Positions 8,507 to 17,699 of a DNA stretch of 64,000 nucleotides are shown here, one piece after another. Each line of letters starts with the position of its first letter. Position 1 is the stretch's first letter. The position numbers and the translations under genes are program-made. The stretch spans positions 2,356,001-2,420,000 of the forward strand of contig OZ243960.1 in NCBI GenBank assembly GCA_965214435.1, given 5' to 3'. The stretch comes from Rubrobacter_A sp965214435. GTDB taxonomy: Bacteria > Actinomycetota > Rubrobacteria > Rubrobacterales > Rubrobacteraceae. Below the pieces are notes generated by a model. That model saw only the letters and a program-made list of their open reading frames with translations. It searched no databases and was not told the DNA's origin.

Positions 8507-10300
8507 ATGGGTTATCTGCCCATAGAGGACCACGGGATAATCGGGGACTTGCACACGGCCGCGCTCGTCGGGGTGGATGGAACCATTGATTGGTTGTGTC
8601 TGCCGGCGTTCGACTCGCCGAGCGTGTTCTGCTCCATCCTCGACGACGAAAAGGGCGGGCACTTCAGCCTGCGTCCTCTGGAGTACACCCGCAGCCAGCA
8701 GCTCTACCTGCCGGACACTAACGTGTTGCTCACTAGGTTTCTGGCGCCGGACGGCATGGCGGAGGTCGTGGACTTCATGCCGATTCTGCGCGGATCTCAC
8801 GACCGCCACCGGCTGGTCCGCAACGTCCGGGTGGTCCGCGGCGAGATGGAGTTCGACGTCGAGTGCCGTCCGGCCTTTGACTACGCCCGCCAGGAGCACT
8901 CCGTGTCTTTTGGCAAGGGCGGGGTGGTCTTTGAGAGCCAGGACTACCGGTTGAGCCTGGCGACCGCCGTAGCGCTGGAAGAACGTCCGAAGAAAGCCGC
9001 CGGCGCGTGCTTTACGCTCGGGGAGGGCGAAGGGGCGACGTTCGTGATCGGCGAGTCCCGGTCCGGCGAGAAACCGGAGGACGCTTTCGGGGACCGGGAC
9101 TACGAAGACCTCTTGCAGGACACGCTGACCTACTGGCGGGGTTGGATCTCCAAGAGCACTTATCAGGGGCAGTGGCGGGAGGTCATAAACCGCTCGGCCC
9201 TCGCGCTAAAGCTCATGACCTACGACCCGACCGGGGCCATAGTCGCCGCCCCGACCATGGGCCTGCCGGAGGAGATCGGCGGCGAGCGCAACTGGGACTA
9301 CCGCTACACCTGGCTCCGGGACGCCGGGTTCGTGCTCTACGCCTTTATCTCCATCGGCTTTGACGAAGAAGCCGGGAACTTCATGAACTGGCTGCGCGAC
9401 CGGTGCCAGTACGACGAGGACGGACTCTTGCAGCCGCTCTACGCCATAGACGGCCGCAAAGACGTGGATGAGACGGAGTTAACTCACCTCTCGGGGTATA
9501 TGGGTTCGAGCCCGGTGCGGCTCGGCAACGATGCTCACGGCCAGCTACAGCTAGACATCTACGGGGCGATCCTGGACGCCGCCTACCTCTACAACAAGTA
9601 CGGCGCTCCACTGGACTATGACCTCTGGCAGAACATCCGGAAGATCCTCGGCTGGCTCAGCGACAACTGGCGGCGGCCGGACGACGGGATGTGGGAGGTC
9701 CGCGGCGGCCGCCAGCAGTTCGTCTCCTCAAAGCTTATGAGTTGGGTAGCCTTGGAGCGGGCGGTCCGGGTCTCGCGCCAGCGGGGCTTGCCGGCCGGCG
9801 AAGGACACTGGGTCCAGGAGCGGGACGAGATCTACGAGGAAATAATGGCCCGTGGCTGGAACCCGGAGCGCAAGAGCTTTGTCCAGCACTACGACTCGGA
9901 CGCCCTGGACGCCTCTCTGCTCCTTATGCCGCTGGTAAAGTTCGTCGGCCCGACCGATCCCCGGTGGCTCGCCACCCTCGACCGTATCGGCGAGGAGCTT
10001 ACCTACGATGTGCTGGTAGACCGCTACAACACCGAACAAGCCGCCTCCGACGGCTTGAAAGGTTCGGAGGGCAGCTTTAGCATCTGCTCTTTCTGGATGG
10101 TCGAGTGTCTGACCCAGGCCGGACGGCTTGAGGAAGCCCGCCTCGCTCTAGAGAAGATGTTCTCCTACGCAAACCACCTCGGGCTTTATGCGGAGGAGAT
10201 CGGACGTTCCGGCGAAGCCCTCGGTAACTTCCCCCAGGCTTTCACCCACCTCGCCCTGATCAGTGCCGCAACCAAGCTCGACCGGGCGCTCGGTGGCTAA
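8507..10300 (+). CDS. GH15-family glycoside hydrolase (trehalase or glucoamylase-like)
   Basis: A 597-residue cytosolic protein with an N-terminal beta-sandwich and a C-terminal alpha/alpha barrel, as in GH15 glucoamylases. The substrate-pocket motif GGERNWDYRYTWLRDA is near residue 258 and the second catalytic region KGSEGSFS has Glu521. Actinobacterial proteins of this type, beginning with YLPIEDHGIIGDLHTAALVG, are often acid trehalases; alpha-glucan or maltodextrin substrates are also possible. No signal peptide is seen. An excellent AGGAGGGG SD precedes ATG 8507. Confidence 0.88.
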   Translation: MGYLPIEDHGIIGDLHTAALVGVDGTIDWLCLPAFDSPSVFCSILDDEKGGHFSLRPLEYTRSQQLYLPDTNVLLTRFLAPDGMAEVVDFMPILRGSHDRHRLVRNVRVVRGEMEFDVECRPAFDYARQEHSVSFGKGGVVFESQDYRLSLATAVALEERPKKAAGACFTLGEGEGATFVIGESRSGEKPEDAFGDRDYEDLLQDTLTYWRGWISKSTYQGQWREVINRSALALKLMTYDPTGAIVAAPTMGLPEEIGGERNWDYRYTWLRDAGFVLYAFISIGFDEEAGNFMNWLRDRCQYDEDGLLQPLYAIDGRKDVDETELTHLSGYMGSSPVRLGNDAHGQLQLDIYGAILDAAYLYNKYGAPLDYDLWQNIRKILGWLSDNWRRPDDGMWEVRGGRQQFVSSKLMSWVALERAVRVSRQRGLPAGEGHWVQERDEIYEEIMARGWNPERKSFVQHYDSDALDASLLLMPLVKFVGPTDPRWLATLDRIGEELTYDVLVDRYNTEQAASDGLKGSEGSFSICSFWMVECLTQAGRLEEARLALEKMFSYANHLGLYAEEIGRSGEALGNFPQAFTHLALISAATKLDRALGG

Positions 10301-10418
10301 CGCGTTACCTTTCAGAGCTTTGACCCCAGCAGAGCCGGTGGCCGGGGCTAGCCTGCGGAACGCTGACCGGTAAACTATTTACTAAGAGAAAAAGCTTGGG
10401 CCCGGAGGACGGAACTAT

Positions 10419-11243
10419 ATGAACCGACAGAACATCACGGCGGCGGCTATACAGATGTCTTCGACCCCGGACAAAGAGGAGAATCAGGCGACTGCCGACC
10501 GGCTTGTCCGGGAAGCTGTTGCCGCCGGTGCGACGCTGGTCGGGCTCCCGGAGCTCTGGAGTTGCCACGGGCTGGAAAAGGTTTACCGCGATAACGCCGA
10601 GCCTGTTCCCGGCCCGACGACGGAATTTCTCGGAGATCTCGCCCGGGAACTCGGGATCCACCTCATCGGCGGCTCGATACTCGAAGGCGGAGCCGACGCC
10701 GAGTTTATGCATAACACATCTACGTTTTTTACGCCCTCCGGAGAAATGACAGCGGTGTACCGTAAGATCCACCTGTTCGACGTAAAAGCTCCCGACCGGG
10801 AGTACCTGGAGAGCGCGAGCATTGCTCCCGGAGATACGGCGGTAACAGCGGAGATGGGAAGTGCTGTGGTCGGGCTCTCCGTCTGCTACGACGTCCGGTT
10901 TCCGGAACTTTACAGGATGCTGGCGCTCGCGGGAGCGGAGGTTCTCGCCGTCCCAGCGGCCTTTACGCTCCAGACCGGCAAGGACCACTGGGAGCTACTG
11001 CTAAGAGCACGGGCGGTCGAGAACCAGGCGTACTTAGTTGCCCCGGCGCAGTGGGGCCAGAAAGCTGACGGCCGCTGGACCTACGGGCGCAGCATGGTGA
11101 TAGACCCGTGGGGAACGGTGCTCGCGACCTGTCCGGACCGGGACGGTTACGCGCTAGCCACCCTCGACCTCGATTACCTGGACCGCTTCAGGACCGAGTT
11201 CCCGGCGCTCAAGAACCGCCGCCCGGGAGCGTATACGCTGTAA
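10419..11243 (+). CDS. Nitrilase-superfamily amidase (Nit1/Nit2-like)
   Basis: A 274-residue carbon-nitrogen hydrolase. The Glu-Lys-Cys triad is visible: E45 in LPELW, K116 in YRKIHLFD and C156 in SVCYDVRFPELYR. The CYDxRFPELYR form is typical of the Nit1/Nit2 group, which hydrolyses deaminated glutathione or omega-amides (metabolite repair). ATG 10419 is preceded by GGAGG at 10404. The gene converges on the lactate permease with only 18 bases between the stops. Confidence 0.88.
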   Translation: MNRQNITAAAIQMSSTPDKEENQATADRLVREAVAAGATLVGLPELWSCHGLEKVYRDNAEPVPGPTTEFLGDLARELGIHLIGGSILEGGADAEFMHNTSTFFTPSGEMTAVYRKIHLFDVKAPDREYLESASIAPGDTAVTAEMGSAVVGLSVCYDVRFPELYRMLALAGAEVLAVPAAFTLQTGKDHWELLLRARAVENQAYLVAPAQWGQKADGRWTYGRSMVIDPWGTVLATCPDRDGYALATLDLDYLDRFRTEFPALKNRRPGAYTL

Positions 11244-11261
11244 CGGAAGTCAAAGTCGATA

Positions 11262-12680
11262 CTATAAGAGTATCCCGAGGACGGCCAATATAGTGAGCGA
11301 CACCGCCACGGGCGGGAGCGCCTTTCGGGCTATGTCTCCTTCACGGCCGAGGAGTCCAGTGGCGGTGGCGGCCAGGATCAGGCGTTGCGGGGCGAGCATG
11401 CTGGCGTGGCTGCCGGCGACGTTCTGGATCGCCGCCACGAGCACTTTACGAACTTCTAGCTCCCGGGCCGCTTCCACCTGAAACGGCATGAACAGGGCAT
11501 TGGACGCGGCGTTAGAGCCGGTCAGCACTCCTCCCAGGCCCCCGATAGCCGCCGACGCCGCGACGTACCAACTTCCAGCTTCGCTGGCCGCTGCGCCTGA
11601 GGCCAGGATGCCCGCCGCCCCCGACGCGGCGACGACCTGTCCGGCTACCACGAAGGTGAGAACGGCCCCCGCCGTCGGGAGCCACTGCGTGTAGGTGGAT
11701 CTCAAAGCCGTACCCGCCTGCCGGGAACCCAGGCCGAGCAGCAGCGCGGCGAACATTCCGGAGAGTAACAGCGGAAGTCCGGGACCCGTAAAAACCGGAC
11801 CCAGGTCATTGAGGGTTCTCCGCACGGGCTCCGGGCCGCTGGCGAGCGTAATGAGACCGAGGAGGATGCCGTAAGGAACGAGCGCCCGCCATGGCACCCG
11901 AAGCCCGGCGAACCTCCGGCGTCTTAGCAGCAGGAATCCCGCGGTCGCGGATAACCCTCCGGCGGCTCCCGAAAGCTCCGGTATAAAGAAGAGGCTCGTC
12001 AGCAATGTACCGGCCCCGGCGAGAGACCCGAGGAACACCGCCTCGTAACCTCTCCGTCGCAGCCCGCTCGTACTGCTAGCCAGGGTTACGGCTGCAATCC
12101 CGTAGATGGGAAAGAGGGGAAGGCTCAGGAGAGCACTCCAGTCCGAGAGCCGGGCAAAAGAAAGGTTTGCGAGGTCGGCCCCGATCACGGTCCCCACCCC
12201 GAGCGCGCCCCACGGCACTGCGCACTGTCCCCAGGTCGCGAGCACCGCCGCTCGCAGCGGTGAAAACCCTGCGCCGAGCAGTATCGGCGCGCTGATAACC
12301 ACCGCCACCCCGAAGCCCGTTACCGACTCGAAAAACGGTCCCACGCCCAGCACGACGAGCAGCGCGATAGCCGCGGGGTCCGGTGCCAGCCGGCTCAAGA
12401 ACTGCGAGAGATCTTCAACCGCGCCCCCAGCCGAGAGCAGATTGTACAGCAGTAACCCGCCAAACAACACGTACAGTACCCGTCCCGAGGTTCCCAGACC
12501 CGCGAGAAACGCTCCGGGTAACCCGCTGACCGCGAGCCCCGGCCACAAAAAGACCGCGACCAGCGCTGTGAGAAGCGTGACCAACCCGGCCTGTGGAGCC
12601 GGCCACCGCAACCCGACGAGGGCTACGGCCGCCACCAGAAACGGCGCTCCGGCCACCAGGTATGCGAGTACGTCTGCCAC
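11262..12680 (-). CDS. lctP: L-lactate permease family transporter (LctP)
   Basis: A 472-residue membrane protein with about 12-13 helices. Family motifs are clear: GPFFESVTGFGVAV, GVLTGSNAASNALF and NVAGSHASMLAPQR. LctP members import lactate or glycolate with protons. The archetype is about 550 residues, so this is a compact form. No lactate dehydrogenase gene is adjacent. GTG 12680 has no SD; a TTGACC box (12711-12716, minus strand) with a weak TAAAGA 17 bases on would start the transcript about at the GTG, so a leaderless message is plausible. Confidence 0.87.
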   Translation of the reverse strand: MADVLAYLVAGAPFLVAAVALVGLRWPAPQAGLVTLLTALVAVFLWPGLAVSGLPGAFLAGLGTSGRVLYVLFGGLLLYNLLSAGGAVEDLSQFLSRLAPDPAAIALLVVLGVGPFFESVTGFGVAVVISAPILLGAGFSPLRAAVLATWGQCAVPWGALGVGTVIGADLANLSFARLSDWSALLSLPLFPIYGIAAVTLASSTSGLRRRGYEAVFLGSLAGAGTLLTSLFFIPELSGAAGGLSATAGFLLLRRRRFAGLRVPWRALVPYGILLGLITLASGPEPVRRTLNDLGPVFTGPGLPLLLSGMFAALLLGLGSRQAGTALRSTYTQWLPTAGAVLTFVVAGQVVAASGAAGILASGAAASEAGSWYVAASAAIGGLGGVLTGSNAASNALFMPFQVEAARELEVRKVLVAAIQNVAGSHASMLAPQRLILAATATGLLGREGDIARKALPPVAVSLTILAVLGILL

Positions 12681-13051
12681 GGGATGTTCTTTACATTACT
12701 CGGGTATCCGGGTCAACCGGCACCCCTGCACTGCGGAGGACGTATCGCCGGGCTTCCAGGGCCTGTTCGCGGCGATCGCGTGGAAAGCTATGCTCGCGTC
12801 CGAGCGGATAGAGGAGGCTCCTAGTTTAGGATTTACGGCGGAACTCCTGCGCGGCTCTCTAGCAACCTCCCAGCAGAGAGAATCGATGAGGATCGGCGGG
12901 ACAGGGTAGCTGTTCATTTAAAGCCTGCAGCCCAACAAACGCGGGCTTGGCCGACAGAAGCCGGCTCGCTCTCGTCTACGATCGGGACGGTGACCCGAGG
13001 GTGATAGGCGTCTATAATCCCATCACTGGGGGCGAGGGTTAGAGAGGTTCT
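12681..13051. other. 371-base intergenic region between divergent genes
   Basis: It holds the putative leaderless promoter of the lactate permease on the minus strand and the acyl-CoA operon promoter on the plus strand (12990-13018). The middle part (about 12720-12910) is open in more than one frame on both strands, but none of the translations resembles a known protein and none has a convincing start with SD. I call no gene there. Confidence 0.5.
12990..13018 (+). promoter_or_regulatory. Sigma-A-type promoter of the acyl-CoA catabolic operon
   Basis: GTGACC (12990-12995, four of six matches to TTGACA), exactly 17 bases, then perfect TATAAT (13013-13018). Transcription would start near 13025, giving a leader of about 27 bases with AGAGAGG ahead of ATG 13052. 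This is the best promoter seen in the window. Confidence 0.65.
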
Positions 13052-14713
13052 ATGCGGCCGGAAGATATCGAGGGCTTGACCGTTGGTGGGCTACTAGACC
13101 TGGTGAGGGAGCGTCGTCCCGAAGACGATGCTCTAGTATACGTGGACCGGGGTCTACGCTATACATACCGCCAGTTTACCGGGGCGGTCGAGGAGTGCGC
13201 CCGCGCGCTAATGGCGCTGGGTCTCGAAAGAGGGGACCACGTGGCGGTGTGGGGACAGAACGTGCCGGAGTGGGTGATCCTGCAGTTCGCCACCGGCAAG
13301 ACCGGGACCGTACTGGTCACCATCAACCCGGCGTACAGATCCAGCGAGCTTAGGTATGTCCTGGAGCAGTCGGATGCGGCGGCTCTTTTTCTTACAGAAG
13401 GCGTCAAGGGGGTGGACTTTGTAGAAATCCTCCAAGATACCATCCCCGACCTCTCGAATACTGGAGACGGCAAACTAGAAGCGGAGGGGTTGCCGCACCT
13501 GAAAAACGTCGCCCTGATCGGGGACGAGGCTGCGGGCGCGCCTGGGGTCACCGGCTACCAGGAGTTTCTAGAAGGGGCTGCAAAGGTCTCTGCGGAGGAA
13601 CTAGAAGAGCGTCAGGACTCGCTCGACGCCGACGATGTCATAAATATGCAGTACACCTCGGGGACGACAGGTTTTCCAAAGGGCGTGCAACTCACCCATG
13701 CAAACATCATCAAGAACGCCTTCTACATTGGGGAGTGCATGGAACTCGGGCCGGAAGACCGGGTTTGCATACCGGTGCCGTTTTTCCACTGCTTCGGGTG
13801 TGTTCTGGGCACGCTAAACACTGTCACCCACGAGGGTACGATGGTACCGGTCGAGCAGTTCGACCCGGAGGAGGTCTTAAAAGCCGTGCACGAGGACCGG
13901 TGCACGGCGCTTCTGGGCGTCCCGACCATGTTTATCGCGGAACTCGGGCATGAGAACTACGCAGAGTACGACACGTCTAGCCTGCGCACGGGGATTATGG
14001 CGGGGAGCCCCTGTCCGGAAGAGGTGATGAAGCAGGTGGTAAACGATATGGGAGCCGAAGAAATTACTATTGCTTACGGCCAGACCGAAGCGAGCCCCGT
14101 AATAACCCAGACCCGCACCGACGACCCGATAAAGCGCAGGGTCTCGACGGTCGGGCGCAAGCTCCCGGACGTGGAGGTGCGCATCGTGGACCTGGATACC
14201 GGCGAGGAGGTCGGGCCGGGGGAGCAGGGCGAGCTGTGCACCCGCGGCTACCACGTCATGAAGGGCTACTACAAGATGGAGGACCGTACCCAGGAGATCA
14301 TAGACGAGGATGGTTGGCTGCACACCGGGGACCTCGCGGTCATGGACGAGGATGGGTACGTCAAGATCACGGGCCGCTCGAAAGACATGATCGTGCGCGG
14401 CGGCGAGAACATCTACCCGCGGGAGATAGAAGAGTTTCTCTACACCCACCCCGACATCTCCGACGTCCAGGTCTACGGCGTCCCAGACGAGAGGTACGGC
14501 GAACAGGTCGCCGCCGCCGTAGTCAACAAAAAGGGTTCCGCGCTCACCGAGGACGATGTCAAAGAATACTGCCGCGAGAATATTGCCCGTTTCAAGGTAC
14601 CCAGGTACGTGGACTTTGTCGAGGAGTACCCGATGACGGCCAGCGGTAAAATCCAGAAGTACAAACTGCGCGAGTCAGCCGTCGAGCGGCACGGTCTCGC
14701 CGAGACTACTTAG
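13052..14713 (+). CDS. Acyl-CoA synthetase (AMP-forming)
   Basis: A 553-residue ANL-superfamily enzyme. The AMP-binding P-loop YTSGTTGFPKG is near residue 200, followed by YGQTEASP, GWLHTGDLA, the hinge GRSKDMIVRGGENIYP and the catalytic lysine region GKIQKYKLRE at the end, so all conserved motifs are present. It activates a carboxylic acid to its CoA thioester through an acyl-AMP. As first gene of the operon with an acyl-CoA dehydrogenase and a biotin-dependent carboxylase, it probably feeds a medium- or branched-chain acid into that pathway. The exact substrate cannot be read. Confidence 0.9.
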   Translation: MRPEDIEGLTVGGLLDLVRERRPEDDALVYVDRGLRYTYRQFTGAVEECARALMALGLERGDHVAVWGQNVPEWVILQFATGKTGTVLVTINPAYRSSELRYVLEQSDAAALFLTEGVKGVDFVEILQDTIPDLSNTGDGKLEAEGLPHLKNVALIGDEAAGAPGVTGYQEFLEGAAKVSAEELEERQDSLDADDVINMQYTSGTTGFPKGVQLTHANIIKNAFYIGECMELGPEDRVCIPVPFFHCFGCVLGTLNTVTHEGTMVPVEQFDPEEVLKAVHEDRCTALLGVPTMFIAELGHENYAEYDTSSLRTGIMAGSPCPEEVMKQVVNDMGAEEITIAYGQTEASPVITQTRTDDPIKRRVSTVGRKLPDVEVRIVDLDTGEEVGPGEQGELCTRGYHVMKGYYKMEDRTQEIIDEDGWLHTGDLAVMDEDGYVKITGRSKDMIVRGGENIYPREIEEFLYTHPDISDVQVYGVPDERYGEQVAAAVVNKKGSALTEDDVKEYCRENIARFKVPRYVDFVEEYPMTASGKIQKYKLRESAVERHGLAETT

Positions 14714-14770
14714 AGCGAGAGTGGCGCGCTGGCGAAAAACCTACGAATCTCTAGCGAGGAGGCCAGGGGA

Positions 14771-15964
14771 ATGAACTTTGATCTTACCGGCGAGCAGCGG
14801 CGGTGGCAGGACTTGGCCCGCGACTTTGCGCGGGAGGAGATACGGCCCCGGGCCGCAGAGTTGGACAAGGAGCAGAAGTTCCCCTACGACATCGTCGCCA
14901 GCATGGTGGACCTCGGTCTCATGGGACTAACGATACCCGAAGAGTACGGCGGGTCCGGCGGTGACTTTGTGACCTACAACCTGGCGCTGGAGGAGATCTG
15001 CCGCGCGGACACCTCGGTCGGCATAACGATGGAGGCTCACGTATCTCTGGGTTGCTCGCCGCTGGTAACCTTCGGGACCAGAGAGCAGAAAGAACACTTT
15101 CTCGGAGAGGTGATACAGGGCGGTCGCCGGCTCTGGGCGTTCGGGCTGACCGAGGACGACGCCGGGACGGATGCGGGCGGAACCCGGACCACGGCGGAAC
15201 TGGTAGACGGTGAGTGGGTCGTAAACGGCTCGAAAAAGTGGATCACCAACGGCGGGACGGACGTAACCGGCGGGGTGACGGCTATAGTCCGCACTGGAAT
15301 GCGGGAAAATGGAAAGCCGGAGCTGACCGCGATCATTATTCCGCAAGATACTGCCGGCTTTACCCGCGGCCCCGGCTACGAGAAGACCGGCTGGCGCGCC
15401 GCTGACCAGCGCCCGCTCTACTTCGAGGACTGCCGGGTGCCGGAGGAAAACCTGCTCGGCGAACGTGGCGCGGGATTCCGCCAGTTCCTCCAGACGCTGG
15501 ACGGTGGCCGGGTCGCGGTCGGGGCGCTCTCCGTCGGGCTGGCCCAGGCTTGTCTCGATGAGGCATTGTCCCGGGCAAAGGAGCGCGAGCAGTTCGGCCG
15601 GTCCATCTCGGAGTTCCAGGCGATACAGTTCAAACTCGCGGACATGGCTATGGAGATAGAGCTGGCGCGCAACATGGTCCTGAAGGCCGCCTGGCTCAAG
15701 GACGAGGGACGGCCGTTCGGGCGCGAGGCCAGCATGGCGAAAGTATTCGCTTCCGAGGCCGCAAAGCGGGCCGCGGATGGGGCGGTCCAGATCTGGGGCG
15801 GCGAAGGCTTTATGGAGACGAGCGCGGTCGCGAGGTACTGGCGGCAGGTCAAGATCAACGAGATCGGAGAAGGGACGAGCGAGATCAACCGCCAGATCAT
15901 CGCCCGCAGCCTCCTCCAAGATACCGCCGCCCGCGAAAAGGCCGAGGGAATGGTAACGCGGTGA
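14771..15964 (+). CDS. Acyl-CoA dehydrogenase
   Basis: A 397-residue FAD flavoprotein of the acyl-CoA dehydrogenase family: N-terminal helical domain, middle sheet with WAFGLTEDDAGTDAGG and KKWITNG, C-terminal helices with REQFGRSI and IWGGEGF. The carboxylase context suggests isovaleryl-CoA dehydrogenase. However, the IGEGTSEI segment carries Glu367 at the usual short- and medium-chain catalytic position, where isovaleryl-CoA dehydrogenases have Ala or Gly. A different branched or straight-chain substrate is therefore possible. A strong GAGGAGG precedes ATG 14771. Its TGA overlaps the next small ORF as GTGA. Confidence 0.9.
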   Translation: MNFDLTGEQRRWQDLARDFAREEIRPRAAELDKEQKFPYDIVASMVDLGLMGLTIPEEYGGSGGDFVTYNLALEEICRADTSVGITMEAHVSLGCSPLVTFGTREQKEHFLGEVIQGGRRLWAFGLTEDDAGTDAGGTRTTAELVDGEWVVNGSKKWITNGGTDVTGGVTAIVRTGMRENGKPELTAIIIPQDTAGFTRGPGYEKTGWRAADQRPLYFEDCRVPEENLLGERGAGFRQFLQTLDGGRVAVGALSVGLAQACLDEALSRAKEREQFGRSISEFQAIQFKLADMAMEIELARNMVLKAAWLKDEGRPFGREASMAKVFASEAAKRAADGAVQIWGGEGFMETSAVARYWRQVKINEIGEGTSEINRQIIARSLLQDTAAREKAEGMVTR

Positions 15965-16092
15965 CCAGCCGCACCGAGAGCATAGAAGCGGAAAAAGCCG
16001 GTCCGCGCGACGGCTCGCGGGCCGGAAAGAGCGCAGGCGCGACCCCGAGCCTGTGTCCGGGGATGGACTACTCGCCGGTGGCGATCCCGTGA
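15961..16092 (+). CDS. Overlooked 43-residue ORF coupled on both sides
   Basis: GTG 15961 overlaps the acyl-CoA dehydrogenase stop (GTGA), and the ORF's own TGA (16090-16092) overlaps the GTG start of the carboxyltransferase (GTGA again). The 43-residue product is polar and charged in its first half, ending in a Pro- and Gly-rich tail with one Cys (SLCPGMDYSPVAIP). It matches no family I know. It could be a real small protein or only a coupling ORF that carries ribosomes to the carboxyltransferase. The double four-base overlap, the same style as at other operon joins here, is the main evidence that it is translated. Confidence 0.55.
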   Translation: MTSRTESIEAEKAGPRDGSRAGKSAGATPSLCPGMDYSPVAIP

Positions 16093-17696
16093 GCACCATA
16101 AAAAGCCTTGTGTCGCCGGGGAGCGAGGAGTTCAAGAAGAACGCCGAAGCCTACGGGGAACTGGTAGAGGAGTTGCACGACCGGATGCGGGAGGTCCGGC
16201 GCGGAGGCGGCGAAAAGGCCCGAGCGCGCCACGAGGAACGCGGCAAGATGCCGGTGCGGGACCGCATAGACAGCCTGCTCGACCCCGACACGGCTTTCCT
16301 GGAACTTTCGCCGCTGGCGGCTTTCGGGATGTACGACGGCGACGTACCGGCTGCGGGCATAATAACGGGAATAGGACGCGTCTCCGGGCGGGAAGTCATG
16401 ATCGTCGCCAACGACGCCACGGTCAAAGGCGGCACTTACTACCCGATAACGGTTAAAAAGCACCTCCGGGCGCAGGAGGTCGCCGAACAGAACTACCTGC
16501 CGTGTATCTACCTGGTCGACTCCGGTGGGGCCTTCCTGCCGCTCCAGGATGAGGTATTCCCGGATAGGGAGCACTTCGGGCGCATCTTCTACAACCAGGC
16601 CCGGATGAGCGCGAAGGGGATACCCCAGATAGCGGCGGTCATGGGCAGTTGCACCGCCGGGGGAGCTTACGTTCCGGCGATGAGCGACGAGGTGGTGATC
16701 GTCAAGGACGAGGGCACTATCTTCCTCGGTGGACCACCACTCGTCAAAGCCGCCACCGGTGAGGAAGTGACCGCTGAGGAACTCGGTGGCGCCGAGGTCC
16801 ATACCCGGCTTTCGGGGGTCGCCGACCACTTCGCCGAGAGCGACGAGCACGCGGCCGCGATCGTGAGGCAGATAGTCGCGAACCTGAACGGGGAAAAGAA
16901 GACGCCCTGGACCCTTACGGAGCCGGAGGAGCCGCTCTACGACCCGGCTAGTATCTACGGCGTAATCCCGGACGACCCGCGCCAGAGTTACGACGTGCGC
17001 GAGGTGATCTCCCGTCTCGTAGACGGTAGCCGGATGCACGAGTTCAAGCCGCTCTACGGCGAGACGCTGGTCTGCGGATTCGCCCGGATAACGGGTCACC
17101 CCGTGGGCATCCTGGCTAACAACGGCATCCTGTTCTCCGAGAGCGCGCTAAAGGGCGCGCACTTTATAGAGCTTTGCGCCTCGCGCGGGGTGCCGCTCGT
17201 CTTTTTGCAGAACATCACCGGCTTTATGGTCGGCCGGGAGTACGAGACGGGCGGCATCGCTAAAAACGGCGCGAAGATGGTCATGGCGGTGGCTAACGCC
17301 GCTGTCCCGAAGTTCACCGTGATCCTCGGGGGCTCCTTCGGGGCCGGGAACTACGGTATGGCCGGACGGGCCTACTCGCCCAACCTGCTTTTTATGTGGC
17401 CGAACGCCCGCATCAGCGTGATGGGCGGCGAGCAGGCGGCGAACGTCCTGCTGACCGTGCGCGAGGAAGGTCTGGCCCGCGAGGACAAGACGTTGACGGA
17501 CGAGGAGCGCGAGGAATTCAAGCGCCCCATCCTGGAGAAGTACGAGGGGGAGGGCAATCCTTACTACTCGACCGCCCGGCTCTGGGACGACGGCGTTATA
17601 GACCCGGCGGATACCCGGATGGTCCTGGCTCTCGGGCTTTCGGCTGCCGCCAACGCTCCCGCACGCGTCACGCGCTTCGGCATTTTCAGGATGTGA
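16089..17696 (+). CDS. Acyl-CoA carboxylase, carboxyltransferase (beta) subunit, methylcrotonyl-CoA type
   Basis: A 535-residue carboxyltransferase with two crotonase-like halves. Features typical of MCC beta are NDATVKGGTYYP, YLVDSGGAFLP, MGSCTAGGAYVPAM, FLQNITGFMVG and NARISVMGGEQAANVL. It moves carboxyl from biotin to an enoyl-CoA, in the classic case 3-methylcrotonyl-CoA of leucine breakdown. GTG 16089 is chosen because it overlaps the stop of the 43-residue ORF; an in-frame GTG at 16053 would add 12 residues inside that ORF. It works with the alpha subunit two genes downstream. Confidence 0.9.
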   Translation: MSTIKSLVSPGSEEFKKNAEAYGELVEELHDRMREVRRGGGEKARARHEERGKMPVRDRIDSLLDPDTAFLELSPLAAFGMYDGDVPAAGIITGIGRVSGREVMIVANDATVKGGTYYPITVKKHLRAQEVAEQNYLPCIYLVDSGGAFLPLQDEVFPDREHFGRIFYNQARMSAKGIPQIAAVMGSCTAGGAYVPAMSDEVVIVKDEGTIFLGGPPLVKAATGEEVTAEELGGAEVHTRLSGVADHFAESDEHAAAIVRQIVANLNGEKKTPWTLTEPEEPLYDPASIYGVIPDDPRQSYDVREVISRLVDGSRMHEFKPLYGETLVCGFARITGHPVGILANNGILFSESALKGAHFIELCASRGVPLVFLQNITGFMVGREYETGGIAKNGAKMVMAVANAAVPKFTVILGGSFGAGNYGMAGRAYSPNLLFMWPNARISVMGGEQAANVLLTVREEGLAREDKTLTDEEREEFKRPILEKYEGEGNPYYSTARLWDDGVIDPADTRMVLALGLSAAANAPARVTRFGIFRM

Positions 17697-17699
17697 TGC

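Noticed and set aside
12106..12909. 267-residue ORF on the plus strand
   Set aside because: Mostly antisense to the lactate permease, with biased Ser/Pro/Thr composition; its tail resembles no family.
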